A stretch of DNA of 64,000 nt from Ectocarpus siliculosus (taxonomy: Eukaryota > Sar > Phaeophyceae > Ectocarpales > Ectocarpaceae): NCBI GenBank assembly GCA_000310025.1, contig FN649750.1, positions 1,351,782 through 1,415,781 on the forward strand, in the 5' to 3' direction. The notes beneath the pieces were generated by a model. It saw nothing but the letters and a program-made list of their open reading frames with translations, was not told the DNA's origin and ran no database searches. The stretch's first letter is position 1; each line of letters opens with the position of its first letter. Positions 35,501 to 48,853 of this stretch are shown here, piece by piece. Position numbers and translations under genes: made by a program.

Positions 35501-38500
35501 CTGGTGGAGAGCCCGTCTGAAACAGGCAGCGTGCTGACTAAAGAATCGGTCGATGCGGTATGGGAGCTGGATGCCATCGTCATGGCCGTCGAGGTAGAAA
35601 CAGTCCTGGAAATTGTTGGTGTTGTGTGTGTCGACGTTGGGCATTGCCGTTGTCGTTGCTGTCCTTGCCGCGGTCAGTAATATGGTGGTTTCTTTTTCAA
35701 CGTTGTTCTGAGTTGATCGCATTACCGCATAATGTACATGTATGCACACACCTCGCGTATTTTCACATTGTAACAAATATATCGGCCGTTTTGTGTGTTG
35801 AAGGTTGATGGCAACACCTACGCCGACTTGTGCTCCAAAGAACTGGACGGTGCGACGTGCGAACCGGTGTTCCGTGGGATCACTCGCTTCTGGGGAGATT
35901 TCTACACCTACGAGGTAAATCTCGCAGAAGCGCGTCTTAATCGAGCATCGCGGGGATTTATGATACTTTCGAATAGGCCATCGCACCAGAAACGCATTTT
36001 CACCGGTGCTTTCTGCTGCTCTACGATCTGCACAAAATGCTGCTTCTTTCAGCGCACACACGTAGGTTCTCCAGCCCCCTCCATACCCACGCCCCCCCCC
36101 CCCCAACATGCCGTTGTCCGCGTGCCCCCGCGTCTTCCCCAACCCATTCGTAAGGCTTCCGTGACAAGCGATGCGGATATCCTTGCGGCCGTGAACGTGA
36201 CCACCTTTCCGGATGGGTCGGCAGTCAGTGAGCAGGCCCTCTTCGGCAACGGGATCACCTATGATGACGACGGCAACATCTCCGGAGCAAGGGCTGTCAT
36301 CCAGGTGACCGACCGCATCCTGTCGTGATGAGTGTGCCTACTGCGAGTGTTGGATCAAGTTGGATGTGTCGCGCAGAAATAACACCCCCCAAACTAAAAC
36401 CCATTGTACGAATGTAACGTATATCTGGTCAAATGATATCTTGTTCGAATTGGAACGCAACGTTGACCAAGCCAGTGTAAAAGCCAGTGATTGGTCAGGT
36501 CGGGCGTGCAGCGAGGAAATAATGCCCCCAAACAACGTACCGCTCATCAAGACAGACGAGGACGACGACGATGACGACGGCAAATAATACTGCTGCTACA
36601 ACCACTTGTGTGACCTGCTAGCGATGTCTGCTAGTCCGGTCTTGACTTCGACGGATCAGCACTTTCTCAGCCACAGTCAATGAGACGGGGACGGCGTCCG
36701 TCCGTTCCTCCCCTATTTCTTTCAAGTATGCCGTGCTCTACCAATCCATCCCAACAGCGATAGATGGTAGCGTTCGTGATGATTTGTACGCGTTCTTCTA
36801 ACCACGTGTAGATCCACCGCATGTTCCGCCGCTTCGCAGGGGTATGCGCTCGCGTCTGACCCTGATGATGGCGCGGACATCAATGACTACGTTTTCGACT
36901 GGAACGAGGCGTTTCACGTAAGACCTGACGGGTACACTGACAAGAGCTCTGCTATCGAGGCGTTTCGTGGAACGGACAGCGCCCATGTATATTTTGTTAC
37001 CCCACTCATTCATGTGGCATCGTGAGGTCGTAGATTTGTACCACTTGATGGCTCTGTTCCCGATGACCGAAAAGGTGCCGGTCATCACTTTCCGAAAGTG
37101 GCTCCGGTCAAGGGGAATGCTGTCATCAAAAGGCTCATGTCGTCTTGGTTCCCAACACCTGCTCTTCCTGTCGCCACAACACTAAATACGTTTTAAGTGG
37201 AGTTTGGTCAAACGACGTTTTCTGTCTCTCTCTGCTGTTTATTTCCGTCTTGTGTTTTTTTTTCTGTTTAATTTTGTCAGGACGCCATGCAGGAAGCCAC
37301 GGACGATTTCGATGTTCTCGACGTATACTACCTCACCAGCCGGTCTGGCAACGATGCCCTCGAAGAGGCCGTGTCGGGCGAAATCTTTCTCTTCATCACC
37401 ACCTGTAAGAGAATGGCCAAGTCTAACAAAACCTTCGACAAAACGCCTCAGGCTTGATTCAGCCGGGTTTCTCTGCAGACGCCCTCCCTCAAAAACTCGA
37501 AAACGGGATTTTTTTTAGCCGGGATGGCTAGAAGTCTTCCATCGGCATTGCAACCAATATTCCGTGTGTGGTATCCACAGGAGTTTCCTTCAAGATTTGT
37601 TTTGACCAGTCACTACATGTGTAGCGGGTGACATCGCCACTGTGATCCTACCGAAGTCGTTGATCTTGTGGCGTTGCTCAACATCTCTCCTCTCCGTGCG
37701 TTGCGTTGCAGATATTCTGATGGTCGCATTCGTTTCGGTAGCAATCGGACGGTGCTGCAGCGGACCCGTCAAGCGACGGAGCTGGTTGGGAGTCGGCGGC
37801 GTCATGCTCGTCGTTGCCGCAGGCTTGGCAGCCTACGGGATCAACAGCGGCTTCGGTGAGTTAACGCCCACCATCAATCACGAGCTGGTTGAAACTTTCC
37901 CGCCTCTGGACGAAATCGGTTGGGAGAAGTGGTGGCCAGCCGGTTGTACTTGCTTATGCTCTTCTTCTTGGCTCCTCTCCGACCCTTCTGACCCATCCGT
38001 GTGCTTCTCTTTGGGTCCGCCTGTGTACAATCTGCTTGCTTGCCTGTCTGCGCATGTTCGTGCGGACCTTCTTCCACGGGACGACGACGACGACGACGCC
38101 CTCGCAGACATCCCCTTCACGCCACTTTCGCGGATCCTCCCTTTCATCCTCATCGGAATCGGCGTGGACGACATGGTAAGTGTGCAGGCAAGCAGCCAGG
38201 TAGGCCCTAGTTCTGTCAAGGAGGGATAATTATTTTTGTGCGTTGGTTGTTACGGCAAGCCCTATTCCCTCCCTTGCAGTTCTGTTCTTGTTGTTGCCAG
38301 AGGCTTCTCGTTCTACCTTTGTTGGCGGTGTCACGGTGTCACGTCCACCTGGCCATCGGTTTCCCCTCATCCCCTCCCTCCTCTTAACGTCGCCGCGCAC
38401 AACCGTAACCAAAGCTTGCATCTCGCCTTCACGGTACGTGCTGTTGTGCCTGCTGTCGCTCTTGGACCTACCTCCACCAATGTGTCCCCTCCCCCCTCAT

Positions 38501-38554
38501 TGTTTCCGATCTTGTCCGTCTCTCCTTGCGTGTGTCTGTCTGTCTGTCTGTCTG

Positions 38555-38605
<51 letters not shown>

Positions 38606-41600
38606 CTTTCTGTCCCTTTCTCTGTCCCATCGCCACTGCCCTACCTCTGCCCACAGTTTGTCATCGTCGCGGCGTACGACCACACCGACCCTTCGCTCGC
38701 CGTGGAGGAAAGGATCGCCCTCGGAGTCAAGCGCTGCGGGGTGTCCGTCACCTGTGAGTTCGACTACATTGTGTATAGCCATGTTGTTTGTATGTATATT
38801 AGCATATAGCTTTGTCCAACGATCTCGTGCAGTTTTTCCAAAGGTAGGGCGACCGCCCTCGCCGTTGCACAGTTGTCGAACAATAATAACAGTCGCTGCG
38901 TCGTTCAGCAACATAGTACGGTCACCCCGAGCGAGTGTACTTGGCCTCCAGAGCAATCCCGCCTTTCTCTTGTGTTCCCAAGACAATCAAATAGTATGGG
39001 CATCGCTTGGTTTACGGGTGTCGCTGCCGATACGTCAACGCTGCGTATTGACGGCCCCCTTGTCCGCCCTCGACGCAATGTGGGTATTGTTGGACCTGCT
39101 GATGAATTGAAGCCGCTTTCCCGCTCCTTTCCTTCGCAGACACGTCGCTGACGAACTTCTTCGCCTTCATGCTGGGCAGCATGTCCTCCCTTCCGGCTGT
39201 GGAGTACTTCTGTCTCTACGCCGGCACTGCCATCTTGTTTGACTTCTTCCTCCAGGCGAGATAGAACAATCTTGGTATGAGTCACACATCCTGCCGCATG
39301 GGAAACGCAATCCGCATGGACTATGTACAAGTATTTCCCTCCTCGCTCTTTTCTGCCACGCTGTTTCGTTTTTCATACCGGGAGCAAGAAGAAGGCTAGG
39401 TCTTGCGATGCACGCCACAAAGCACACGTTTTTCGACAAATCATCGATATATCTGTCCTCGTTTAGAGGTCCTCACGCAGACGTGCTCCTTGTCGGTTCT
39501 ACGGCGCTTTGCGTGGTCATCAAGACGAAGGTCTTCGTGGGACTTCTAGAAAAAAATATTTTGCTCGTGCCCCATTCCGACCCCTACTTCATGTTGTCTA
39601 GATGACAGCTTTCGTGGCACTTCTGACCATGGACGCCAACCGTCAGAAGGCCGGCAAGATAGACTCGTGCTGCTGCTTCACCAGCAAGAAGTATCTCCGG
39701 GAGCAAGAGCGGCAACACCAGGTAGGTGGGCGTGCCATATCATCTTACAACGAACGTGAATAAAGAGATACAGAATAATATGGCCCATTTTTATCCATAT
39801 ACCCTTGAACGTGAAGGCCCGTTTCAGGGGGTGGGTGGGAGAGTCGCGATCACATCTGTCGGGGGCCCAGGCGTCGGGCTGTGTATCATCACCCAGCGGG
39901 TGCCTCTGCCGCTGGTTCACGAAGGAGCGTCCACGTATTTTCTCCAAAAACTGCTTTTGCAAACACTTTGTGGTTAACTCGTCCCAGTTCCAACATGAAG
40001 ATGGTTGTCGTCGCCCTAGTCATGTGTGTTGTGTGTTTTCGTCACGTCTATTCTGGAGACAGTCTACGCACATTCCTATCGATGTACCAATGCATTTCTG
40101 GTTCGGCTGGGGTTACACAAGACGAAGAATGGTACACAGACGAAGAATGGTCACACTGGAGCTTGATATCGTTTTTCCCGTTGTCCCTTTACACAGTCCA
40201 TGCGTCGGAACAAGAAAAGTTCTGACCTCCCTGCTTTGTGTCGCTTTCCTTGGCTTCCCGTCCAATGATTTCTCGTCAAACCCTTCGGTTCAGGAGGGTG
40301 TCCCAAGAGGAGTCACGCTGCCTGCGAGCATCGGCGAGAGGGTAGACATGAGCCGAAGGGCGCTCGACCGCAAGGCGGAGGTGCACCAGATATCGTCGAT
40401 CGGAAGGTTGGCCGTCTCGGATCTTCCTTCTCTCCCGATTAGACTACATTGTATTAATGGTGTTTTTGGCTCACGATGCCGCCCGCCACTATACATTGCG
40501 TCTCTCGTATTTCTTGTTGTCACGGGTGGTTGCACGCAGCTTTGAGTGTTTCGCGGTGGTGATGCGTCAGGTTTTGTCTCGAACGTTTTCACTTGTTTCC
40601 TGCCGCTGCTTGGAACTCACTCACCTCTGCCTTAGTTCGCGCAACTCGCCCGACCACCCCGGGTAGGTACAAGTTCGTTGCGCCCGCCACAAATTCAAGG
40701 ATAAACGCACCCATGCTTCCGCTTGATGCCAGCTTACTTTCCCCAATGCGTGCCTTGCTGTGTTTTTATGCGTGGCTCGTAGGTTCATGAAAGAGAAGTA
40801 CTCCCCTTTCGTTTTGTCAGCCAAGGGGAAGGCCCTGGTGCTACTCGGCTCGGCAGGGCTGCTGGCCGCCGGCATCTATGGCGTCACACAGGTACTGTGG
40901 GTGTTCTGCCCAAAGTTCACAATGCGCGCCAACCTCATCATATTTTCTGCACTGTTTGTTTGTTGCTGCCGGTGTTTGCTTATAGCACACGACGTTGCGA
41001 AAAGAAGAACGCAACCGAATCGTGACAAGCAAATTTTTAGAACCATCGCAACTCACGGTAAGGTTCATCAGACATTCCGAGTCCTTAGTTCATAAAAATA
41101 GCCACAATTAAATGAAAGCAAATTGCTGCGGTGTCCATTTGACCTGTTTCGGTGCCCCTTACAACGTACAGGCGACGCAAGGCTTCGACGCCCTCGATCT
41201 TGCTCCGGACGGTCACTACTCAATAGAATGTGAGTGGCCGTCTACAACGTATGAGTTGCTCCGACTACCATGTCCTTTCCGACTGCTTCTTTAGCTGTTT
41301 TCTTTTGCCGTCTCCCGGAGCTTTCGAAGCATGTGTGTACACATATATCCTAACCCTAAGCCGTTTCGTGTGCCGCAAAATGGCAAAACCGTCACCGCAA
41401 CCACCTTTCCCTTTCCGCTGGTTACCGTTTACCGTACCACGACAGACACGGAAAAGGCGAGGTCCTACGACTTCGATATCCAGGAATGGTACGTCCCGAT
41501 CAATGTCTACACCCAGGAGGTCGACTATCCCGACGTTACTGTTCAGGTGGGAGTGGTATGGTAGATGCAGAAATAGCAGTAAAGACATGAGGTAGCAACG

Positions 41601-44600
41601 TTCTTTTTCATAGAGAGGAAGGGGGGAGATACGGTTTTCCTCTTTCCGAGGCTCGTGAACCAAGCTAATTTTTCATAATATTGAATACCGCACGCAGGCC
41701 GAGATTCAGTCTGTCGATGAGGAAATGATAGAGGCTAAGAACGTCGACGGGCCGCTGGACTCGTGGCTCGCCTCCTTCATCGAGTGGGCAGAGGCCAACA
41801 CCACCTACAGGTGGTTGTCAGTATATCAATAACATCGACCGCGCTACCCGACTGAACGTGTTGCTGATGCGTGTGTGCAACTCTTGGTTGTGCATCGACT
41901 GCGTGAAACGGTTGTTTGGTACCACACATGCGCCCGGGTCCTTCCAGACAGAAAAGGCACAATATTGCGTGCTTAGCATTGCCCGATGCAACCGGGTAGT
42001 ATGTCGGCGTTCCGTGTGTTTTTTTGTGTCTCTACCGCTTGTGTCGATCTAGCAGAAGCTGAACACTCGGAATTCTTGGCTCTGTTGGAGGTCCGACCAA
42101 TGTACAGAACGGCCTTTGGTTCCGCTTTCGAAGGGAAGCATTGAGACACGGAGGCTTCAATGGAAAATAAGCACACAGAAGCTTACCGAGGTCAGAACAA
42201 AGAAAGTGAATCTCACCCCGCAGTTGAAGCTAACACCTGCCGGTTTCGCCAAGAACGAATCGAAAGGCATTGCTCGCGGGCAAATAGCGATGAATTTGTG
42301 CGGTACATGTCACTACCGGCTATCATCGTTCGTTGCGGTTTGATTCTCCAAGTATCGACAGCTGCACCTCAACTATCGATGAGTGCCTCAAACCGCCCCA
42401 ATTCGGTCGCTAGCCCGTCGCTGCCTTCACCCCTTGAAATCAAGACCTCTCCAACAGCTACCTACTCGCCGCCGCCGCCGCCGATCCCGCGAAAACACAA
42501 AATGCCCGAGCTGCTGCCGCCTTTGACCCTCACATCTGTAACACTTTGCCACCTACAGTGCAAACGTGGGTACGTCTGGGGGCTACCCGGTGTACGACGA
42601 TCGGGACACGTTCTACACCGCTCTCTCCGCCTTCCTGGCGGACGAGGATAACGCAAGATTCTTGACGGACGTGATCTTCGACGACGATGGACTCATCAAG
42701 GTACAGCACTATCGTTAAGCTTGTCCGGTCAGGTTTCTGTTTCTGATGGGCGGGAAAACAGAGAGGGCCAAAAGGAGGGGGCTCTGTCATGTAGACCTCT
42801 CTCTAGCGTGTCGTCGTCTGTTTGCCACCGCCGGTGCTCCCAAATGGTTAGGGACGTGCGTGCTTCTTGTGTTCGCCGATGAAATCGAGAGCCTTTCGGG
42901 GAGGGGGGGGGGGGGGGCAGAAGCTCTGGTGTTTCTTCCTCCTGGGGATTCAGTCTGCGTGCATCTGGCTACAGTCAGGACGAAAACAAACATATCTGAA
43001 CATTGGAGACCGTCGCCATCCACGATGACTACAACGGGTACAGGCAGAACTGTAGGTATGCAGCTTATAGCACGGAAGATTCAGACGTTCTTGTTTTTGT
43101 TCTAGCGAAGAGTGGACGTGCAAAGCCGCCGCTCAAAGCTTGTGTGATGGGAGGATGCATTCGGGTAACAGACCTGCGTATGATAATCTCCCCCCTCCTC
43201 ACCTGGATTTATCTGGCGTGCTGGCCCCCGACGTATCGCAGATAAGTCGGTCGGAGATGTACCTGATCAATCTCGTCGACACGGATAACAAAGTGGACGC
43301 CCTCGAGGATACGAGAGAAGTCGCCGACCAATCAACACTCGACCCGCAGCCGTTCGCATACTCCGATGTACGTCCCTTTCACGCGGGTGTAGCGGGTTGT
43401 GCCATGGGGGTGTGCGGTATACCGTGCACCGCTATGTGCGGTTAAACACGGAAGGACAGAGTGACGGCCGAATCAATCCGCTCGGACGCTTGGATCCAAA
43501 AGTGTCTCGCGAGCATGGGGGAAGATATCGTGTCTGCTTGTTTCCTACTGCAACCAGCGTTTGCCAACAGCACCCGGTCGCCGCGGTAGCCTACTTCGTA
43601 GCCTTGTAGCAAACAGGGTCGGGTTTCGAATGTCGGCGTAAGCAAGTTTTCTCGAAACAAGTATAGGGTGATGACAGCAGCCAACAAAACACACACCAGA
43701 ACGCCGATTATTGACAGTAAATCACCATCGGCCGCCCCCAACAGATGTTTCTCTTCGCGGAGCAGTACCTGGTCATCTACGACGAGCTGTTGTCAAGCTT
43801 TGGCCTCGCCTTGTTGGCGGTGCTCGTCCTGAGCCTGTTCGTGCTGGGCAAGGTCACCGTCGTCCTCCTCGTCTGTCTTACGTTGGTGGGTAATCGGAGG
43901 GAGTAGTCCCAGGGTTGGAGGTTGGAGTGCGAAAGGATACAGCCTGACCGGTGATGTTGAGTGGCATCTGAGATGGAGGGTGAAACCGAACGAAAGATTC
44001 CCCTTGGCGTCTAGATTGAAAGTTTCCTTTGAGCGACTCTATCGCCATCGGACGGACACTCCACCAACAAGAACAGCATTCTCGTGAAGGCATTCCAAAT
44101 GGGCGGGGGGATTAGCTAAGTGTCTTCTACCGCATACCACGCACTAAGCTGCTGTTGAGCGTCAAGGCTAGGCTGATGTTTGGAATGTTGCTCATCGTTT
44201 GCACGTTCTCGATGTGAATGTGTTGTTTATTTCTCGTTCGCCCAGGCGATAATCGATGTTGAGCTGCTAGGCTTCGTCTACCACTGGAATTTGGACGTGA
44301 ACAGCATCACTGTGATCGGTGAGTGTTTGCCTGTGGTCTCTCCCTAACTCATTCTTGTTTTGTGTGGATGATGTCTTTGCGAGTACTCCTGCCGTATTTG
44401 TATTGGTTGCAGCTATTTTTCAAGACGCCATGGTTACTGCTGCTTGAACGAACAACCCCGCCCGCACGACGTGTTCAATTCACTCGTCCCCTGCCTGCCG
44501 GTATGTTCCGAACCGACGGAATCGTTGACTGTCCTCTCCGACGTCTGGACAACAGACTGAAACTGACCTTGCTGTCTGGGTCTGCCGATCTGTGAAATCT

Positions 44601-46164
44601 GCTGCGTTGCCGCCTTTCACCTCCTCAGAGCTGATCATGGCGGTCGGGTTGGTGGTGGACTACATGGTCCATATCGTGCACTACTTCCTCCATCAGGTAA
44701 ATAGTAGGACGGTTACTCTTAGCCTTCCGCCGAAACATAGCGTTGCTTGATGTGGTGCAACAAGCCAGAGATGGTGTCTGCAGCTTCACCGGAAAGGCGT
44801 AGCCTCGCTTGGAGCGTTCCGTGACTCCCGCGACGAATTTCGTCCCTCTAGTCTACCAGGTGCATGTTCAGAGGCAGACAAGAAGAACCCGACCATGGGA
44901 ACCACAACCCCTAGTATCCCGACCAAAACCCGACGACCCCGAAGCCGCCTCCACGACCGCCCCAAAGAAGAGCACGGCCACTACACGCATACCCCCTTTT
45001 CTTCACACACGAACCCAAGGAACCGGATCTATAACCAAGTACTGCGATCCCGGATGCCACACACCCGTACCGCTTTCCCAGCTTCAGTTCGGTATTGTGA
45101 GGAGCCTTGCGAAGAATAATGGCATGGGACAGCCACCCACCCACTCCCCGCTTTGCTCTCTCTCCATCTTTCGCCCTCTCCCTATTTTTTCAGGACCCCA
45201 GCATCCCGAAGGACGCGCGAATCGCCGAAGCGCTGGGGGAGATCGGGCCCTCGGTAATGGTGGGAGCGGCGACAACGTTCCTGGGAATCATGCCCCTGGC
45301 GTTCGCTAACAACGTTATCTTCCGCGTTTTCTTCAAGATGTTCCTCGTCATCATCTCCTTCGGGGTATGTTGCTCTTGTTTACGTGTGCGCGTAGCATGG
45401 CTTTACAGTTGCCATCCATCATATTGGTAGAATGCAATACGTCACCACAGGTTTCCGTTCAGGAAGACATGGGTGTGTCCAACCCATCTATTCTGGCGCC
45501 AGCGCACACCCGTTTGGTTGTTTGCCTTTGACGCACCGACCGGGGTCACACTGGAGGAAGTCCACACGCAGGTGTTTTTTTATTCTGGATGGAAATCGGC
45601 GGCACGTGACTGATATTGAGAATGCAAAATGCAATGATCGGGTCTTTCGTACGTCGCCTCGCTTTGGCTGGTTGATTTTTGGGCCCGTCTTCCTCAATCC
45701 CCTTGTGCACACTTGACATCCGTTTTATCATTTGTTTCGTGTTTCTTACCCCCTGCTTCGTAACGCCACCTTTTCTCTGCAGTTTTTCCACGGTGTGGTA
45801 TTCATCCCGGTCTTGCTGTCGATGCTGCCTGACCGCCTGGTTTCACAGTCCGCTCCCGAAGAGGATGCGGCATCTGTCGAACGACACACCGGAAGCAAGA
45901 AGGTGCAGCCAGCTGCTGTTGTGTTTTGAAAGCTGTGCCCATTCTTTTGCAAAAAATGATATTTTTTTTCGGTCGCTGTAGAACAGTTCTTTTTGACGTC
46001 ATCCGCGGCTGCAGTGCCTGGTGCTAGCGCCACGACCAAAGCCTCACTTGCTGCCGTTGGGTGAGCAACTCATGACGAGCTGATTCACTATCTTCCGCCC
46101 CCCGATAATTTGACCGCGGCCTGTCCAACAGCTGGTGGTGTTAGAAGGACCGATATCTGTTTGA
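32582..46164 (+). CDS. Patched-family RND/SSD membrane protein, copy 2 (26 exons, 933 aa)
   Basis: Exons: 32582-32636, 33087-33269, 35115-35189, 35481-35593, 35804-35914, 36155-36304, 36840-36917, 37281-37404, 37712-37855, 38108-38175, 38657-38753, 39140-39255, 39602-39721, 40294-40406, 40783-40891, 41172-41229, 41446-41546, 41698-41810, 42559-42700, 43242-43367, 43745-43885, 44246-44318, 44629-44696, 45194-45364, 45783-45902, 46132-46164. Every exon has a partner of equal phase in copy 1. Internal exons match in length except exon 2, which is 6 bases longer. The frame is open throughout. The same 12-TM layout applies: GIGVDD in TM4, and GLVVDY in TM10 with D814 where copy 1 has Glu. Differences from copy 1 concentrate in the cytoplasmic loop encoded by exon 14 and in the luminal domains. 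A TGA ends the protein four residues earlier. Intron 2 (33270-35114) is 1.2 kb longer than in copy 1 because of an element insertion. A role in sterol or lipid transport is family inference. Confidence 0.88.
33699..34170 (+). mobile_element. CCCATGGGC palindrome element D, inside intron 2 of copy 2
   Basis: Starts GGGTCTCTCACACTTTCTAC, like A. It then has CCCATGGG palindromes (33725-33860), a clean run of about five CCCTAA repeats (33936-33967), CGATACGTGCTAGGTTGG, GTGCCCACGGTCGGCAC, and more palindromes to about 34135. Copy 1 intron 2 lacks it, so it inserted after the gene duplication. Confidence 0.75.
33936..33967 (+). repeat. Interstitial telomere-like CCCTAA tract
   Basis: About five consecutive CCCTAA units, the complement of a TTAGGG-type telomere repeat. 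It occupies the same internal position as the degenerate tract of element A (27821-27847), so it belongs to the element. Confidence 0.8.
38536..38602 (+). repeat. TC/GTCT microsatellite in copy 2 intron 10
   Basis: A run of GTCT tetramers is followed by about 20 TC dinucleotides. The tract lies upstream of the exon 11 acceptor at 38656. Copy 1 has a shorter, TA-interrupted tract at the equivalent site. Confidence 0.9.
39256..39601 (+). other. GC-AG intron in copy 2 (intron 12)
   Basis: The donor is CTCCAG followed by gcgaga; the acceptor is tctag before 39602. It matches the GC donor of copy 1 at 12378, so this unusual splice site was kept in both copies. Confidence 0.72.
42898..42918 (+). 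repeat. Poly-G run in copy 2 intron 19
   Basis: About 17 G with one A interruption near its start, inside the intron between exons 19 and 20. Its length may be unreliable in the assembly. Confidence 0.8.
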
Positions 46165-48395
46165 GAACACCGACGAATTGAGCGCGCTCGTGGAAAATGA
46201 AGAAGTTCCATCCACGTGCTCGCGATGAAGCCGAGGGCATTTGCGTGACCAACTCCGGCCGGTGGCCTGCAGAGTAGGAACAAGCGCAAGAGTCACGGAG
46301 ACGCTGCTCTTCCGCACGGCGAGCGGCACGGGTTTTCCTGTTGTTCCCCTGTCTTGTGTGTGTGGTGAATACGCGGACGTATACGCGTGATGCAGCCCCT
46401 CGTTTTGAGTAAACGTCCCACACTTGCTTCCCTTCTCGGTCCCGCCACGGTGGTGGTGTAGGCGGGTGCAAAAATCCTCTCAAGTACCCTGGTCACACAA
46501 AGGTCGTCGTTCATGTTTGTGTGCTTTCCATTCACGTGCTGGCAAGTACGCCTGGTAAGCTGTCTTCTACCTTGTACAATAGGGGTCTGGTTTTGCTGCC
46601 CAGATGTGAGGTGTGTATTGCGTGTTTGTTTGTTCACTTCGGTCAGTAGACTTTGGGCTGTCTGCCCTTCTACGCTGGATGGACGAAGGAATGCGGGTAT
46701 GGGGGGGTATGTCTATTGGAGTGATTTCCGTGCGTGCGTGTGTGTGTACTTGATGTTTGTGGCGTTTCTCGTATCTCGAGGGAGGAAAAGTGAAGCACCG
46801 AACGATGTATCTGATCGGTACGGAAATAGCGTCTGTCGCAGCACCGAGCAGGCGTGTGCGCCGGGTTGCATCTAAGTTGTAGCAAACGCTGAATCGCCAC
46901 CGCATGCAAAAGGGGTGCACGACGCGCATGATATGAATCGAGTGGTATCGCGCTGATGATGTCCTGTTGACCACGTCGTAAGTGGCGATTCCACCGAAGG
47001 CGTCTGAAAAATGAACAGTTATTTGGTCGAAAAGACAGAAGAAAACCGATATGTATTGTGATACGGCAACAATTGTAGTTTCCACTGTAAGTCAACGCCG
47101 CCCTAGGTAGCATTGTGTCTATTTCAATGAAAACAAACGGTGCCCATGCACGTTCGGTGTACGAATGGGACTGCCGTCTCCTCCCACGATACACGTCAAG
47201 GTTGGGAGCTGATACCTTAGGGCATGCAATAGGCTACTGCTACTGCGGCTCTTCGGGCAATCCTTGGCAAACGATCATACGGGAGGATTATCCCACCTTC
47301 GTGAGTGAACCATGACTTTCCTGCTCCGCATATCGTCAAGATATGCCTACGGATTCATCAGTGACACGCCGTCACTACAACATGTAGTTCTGAAGGCTAT
47401 TCCGTCTTATGTTTTATTCCTTGACGATACACGACTGGTATGACGGCCACCAGCCTAGCTTCTGTTTCCTTGGTGAGGGAACTACTGTACGTGTCGTTTT
47501 CTGCTGCGAGGAGGCAAATAACAAAACGTTCAGGTAGGTACTGTACATCCGTTGTAAAAAATAAATGCCGCGAATCCGTCGCTCCACGGCAAACGTAGTT
47601 GAGGGGAAGATGAGAAGTTCACCCAGTGACAACAGAGCGGTTACAACAGAGCGGTTATTGGGACGGCTAGGCGCTGCCGAACCCAGTACGGAATGAGTTT
47701 CATCGCCCAGGAGGCAGGATGGATCCCGATCGGCAACCCAGCTCTTCCGGAACGTCAAAAACATCATCAGCTATCATATTTAGTGGTTGGTGTTCAACCC
47801 AAGCGACGACCCTCGCGCCTGTTCCCACCAAGGGTATATTGTCCTCTCCTGACCGTTGTTATAGCAGAGAAAACGGCTTGGGTACTAAAATGTAGAACAA
47901 TGTTACGTAGCCTGGAGCAGGCGACCAGGTATGTCACAGGAAGGTAGTTTATGAGCCAAACCTGGTAGACCACGCATTACTATGCGGCTGGCTACAGCAA
48001 ATCATGCTTTTTCCGTCATTGCCGCACGACCGTGACCACCCACATCCGGTAGGTGGCTGCGACCAGCATGAGTGAGAATGTACTCGGTGATCGAAAAAGG
48101 CCACGATTCACTGTATTTCAAAGACCGATTCGAAGAACACCCTAAATGCCACCCCAGATCCGTGACCAATCGAGCGACTACCCCAGGCAGGGGCAGACTC
48201 TGGCGAACGAATGCCTGTAACGTAGCAGCCCGATGAAGTGCCGTGTCAAGGCGACGCACACATGCCCCTACTAATGACAGAAACGGTCAAAGTCATGACC
48301 CAACCAATCCGGTTGTAGCGTGACATCGGTACATCCCAGGACGACTTCTTCGCCCGTTCATCGGTGTGGCCGTTTCTGACAGAGAAAAAGAGGTT
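46165..48395 (+). other. 3' UTR/flank of copy 2, part of the duplicated block
   Basis: Aligns piecewise with 19154-20965. There is an insertion of unrelated sequence at about 47320-48050. Matching resumes at TTTCAAAGACCGATTCGAAG and CCAGATCCGTGACCAATCGAG and stops near 48395. No separate gene is recognised. Confidence 0.55.
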
Positions 48396-48399
48396 GCGA

Positions 48400-48850
48400 C
48401 CGTAAGCGGGGGTTGCTAAGAAGGTGGAACAGCAAGGTTAGGACAACACCCAATATATGCAGAAATGAGGCACTGGCTTCTGCTTGGGTCACCACCAGCA
48501 GCAACACCACCGAAAGGAACAACAGTGACAAACATTAGTCTACTCCTGTAGGATGTATGGAGGCAACCTTGTTTTCCGTGTGCCACAACAGTCTGGGGGC
48601 GGAAATTGTGGTATCATGCTAACCTGCGTGTGGCGGATGTCACGTCCATGTGGGGTTTGGACACAATGGGAATACCTTGGGCAGCTTAGTCTAGGTGGAA
48701 GAGATGTGTGTTTTTCTCGGTCGAGCGGAGGGGAGGGCGGTTGAGAACAAATGCGACAAGCCGCGTCTGTCTGTACTCCCTAGAGAGAGAGAATAGCCGT
48801 AATACGAGCATCGAACTATAACAGCGTCGAAACCATTGGTCTTGGGGGTA
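48400..48850. other. Spacer, nothing recognised
   Basis: Short open frames only. No repeat partner was found within the window. Confidence 0.35.
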
Positions 48851-48853
48851 TAC

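Noticed and set aside
35477-36142. 221-codon minus-strand open frame
   Set aside because: Antisense to exons 4 and 5 of copy 2 and to the introns between; the matching frame is seen at 8917-9441 in copy 1. No independent features.
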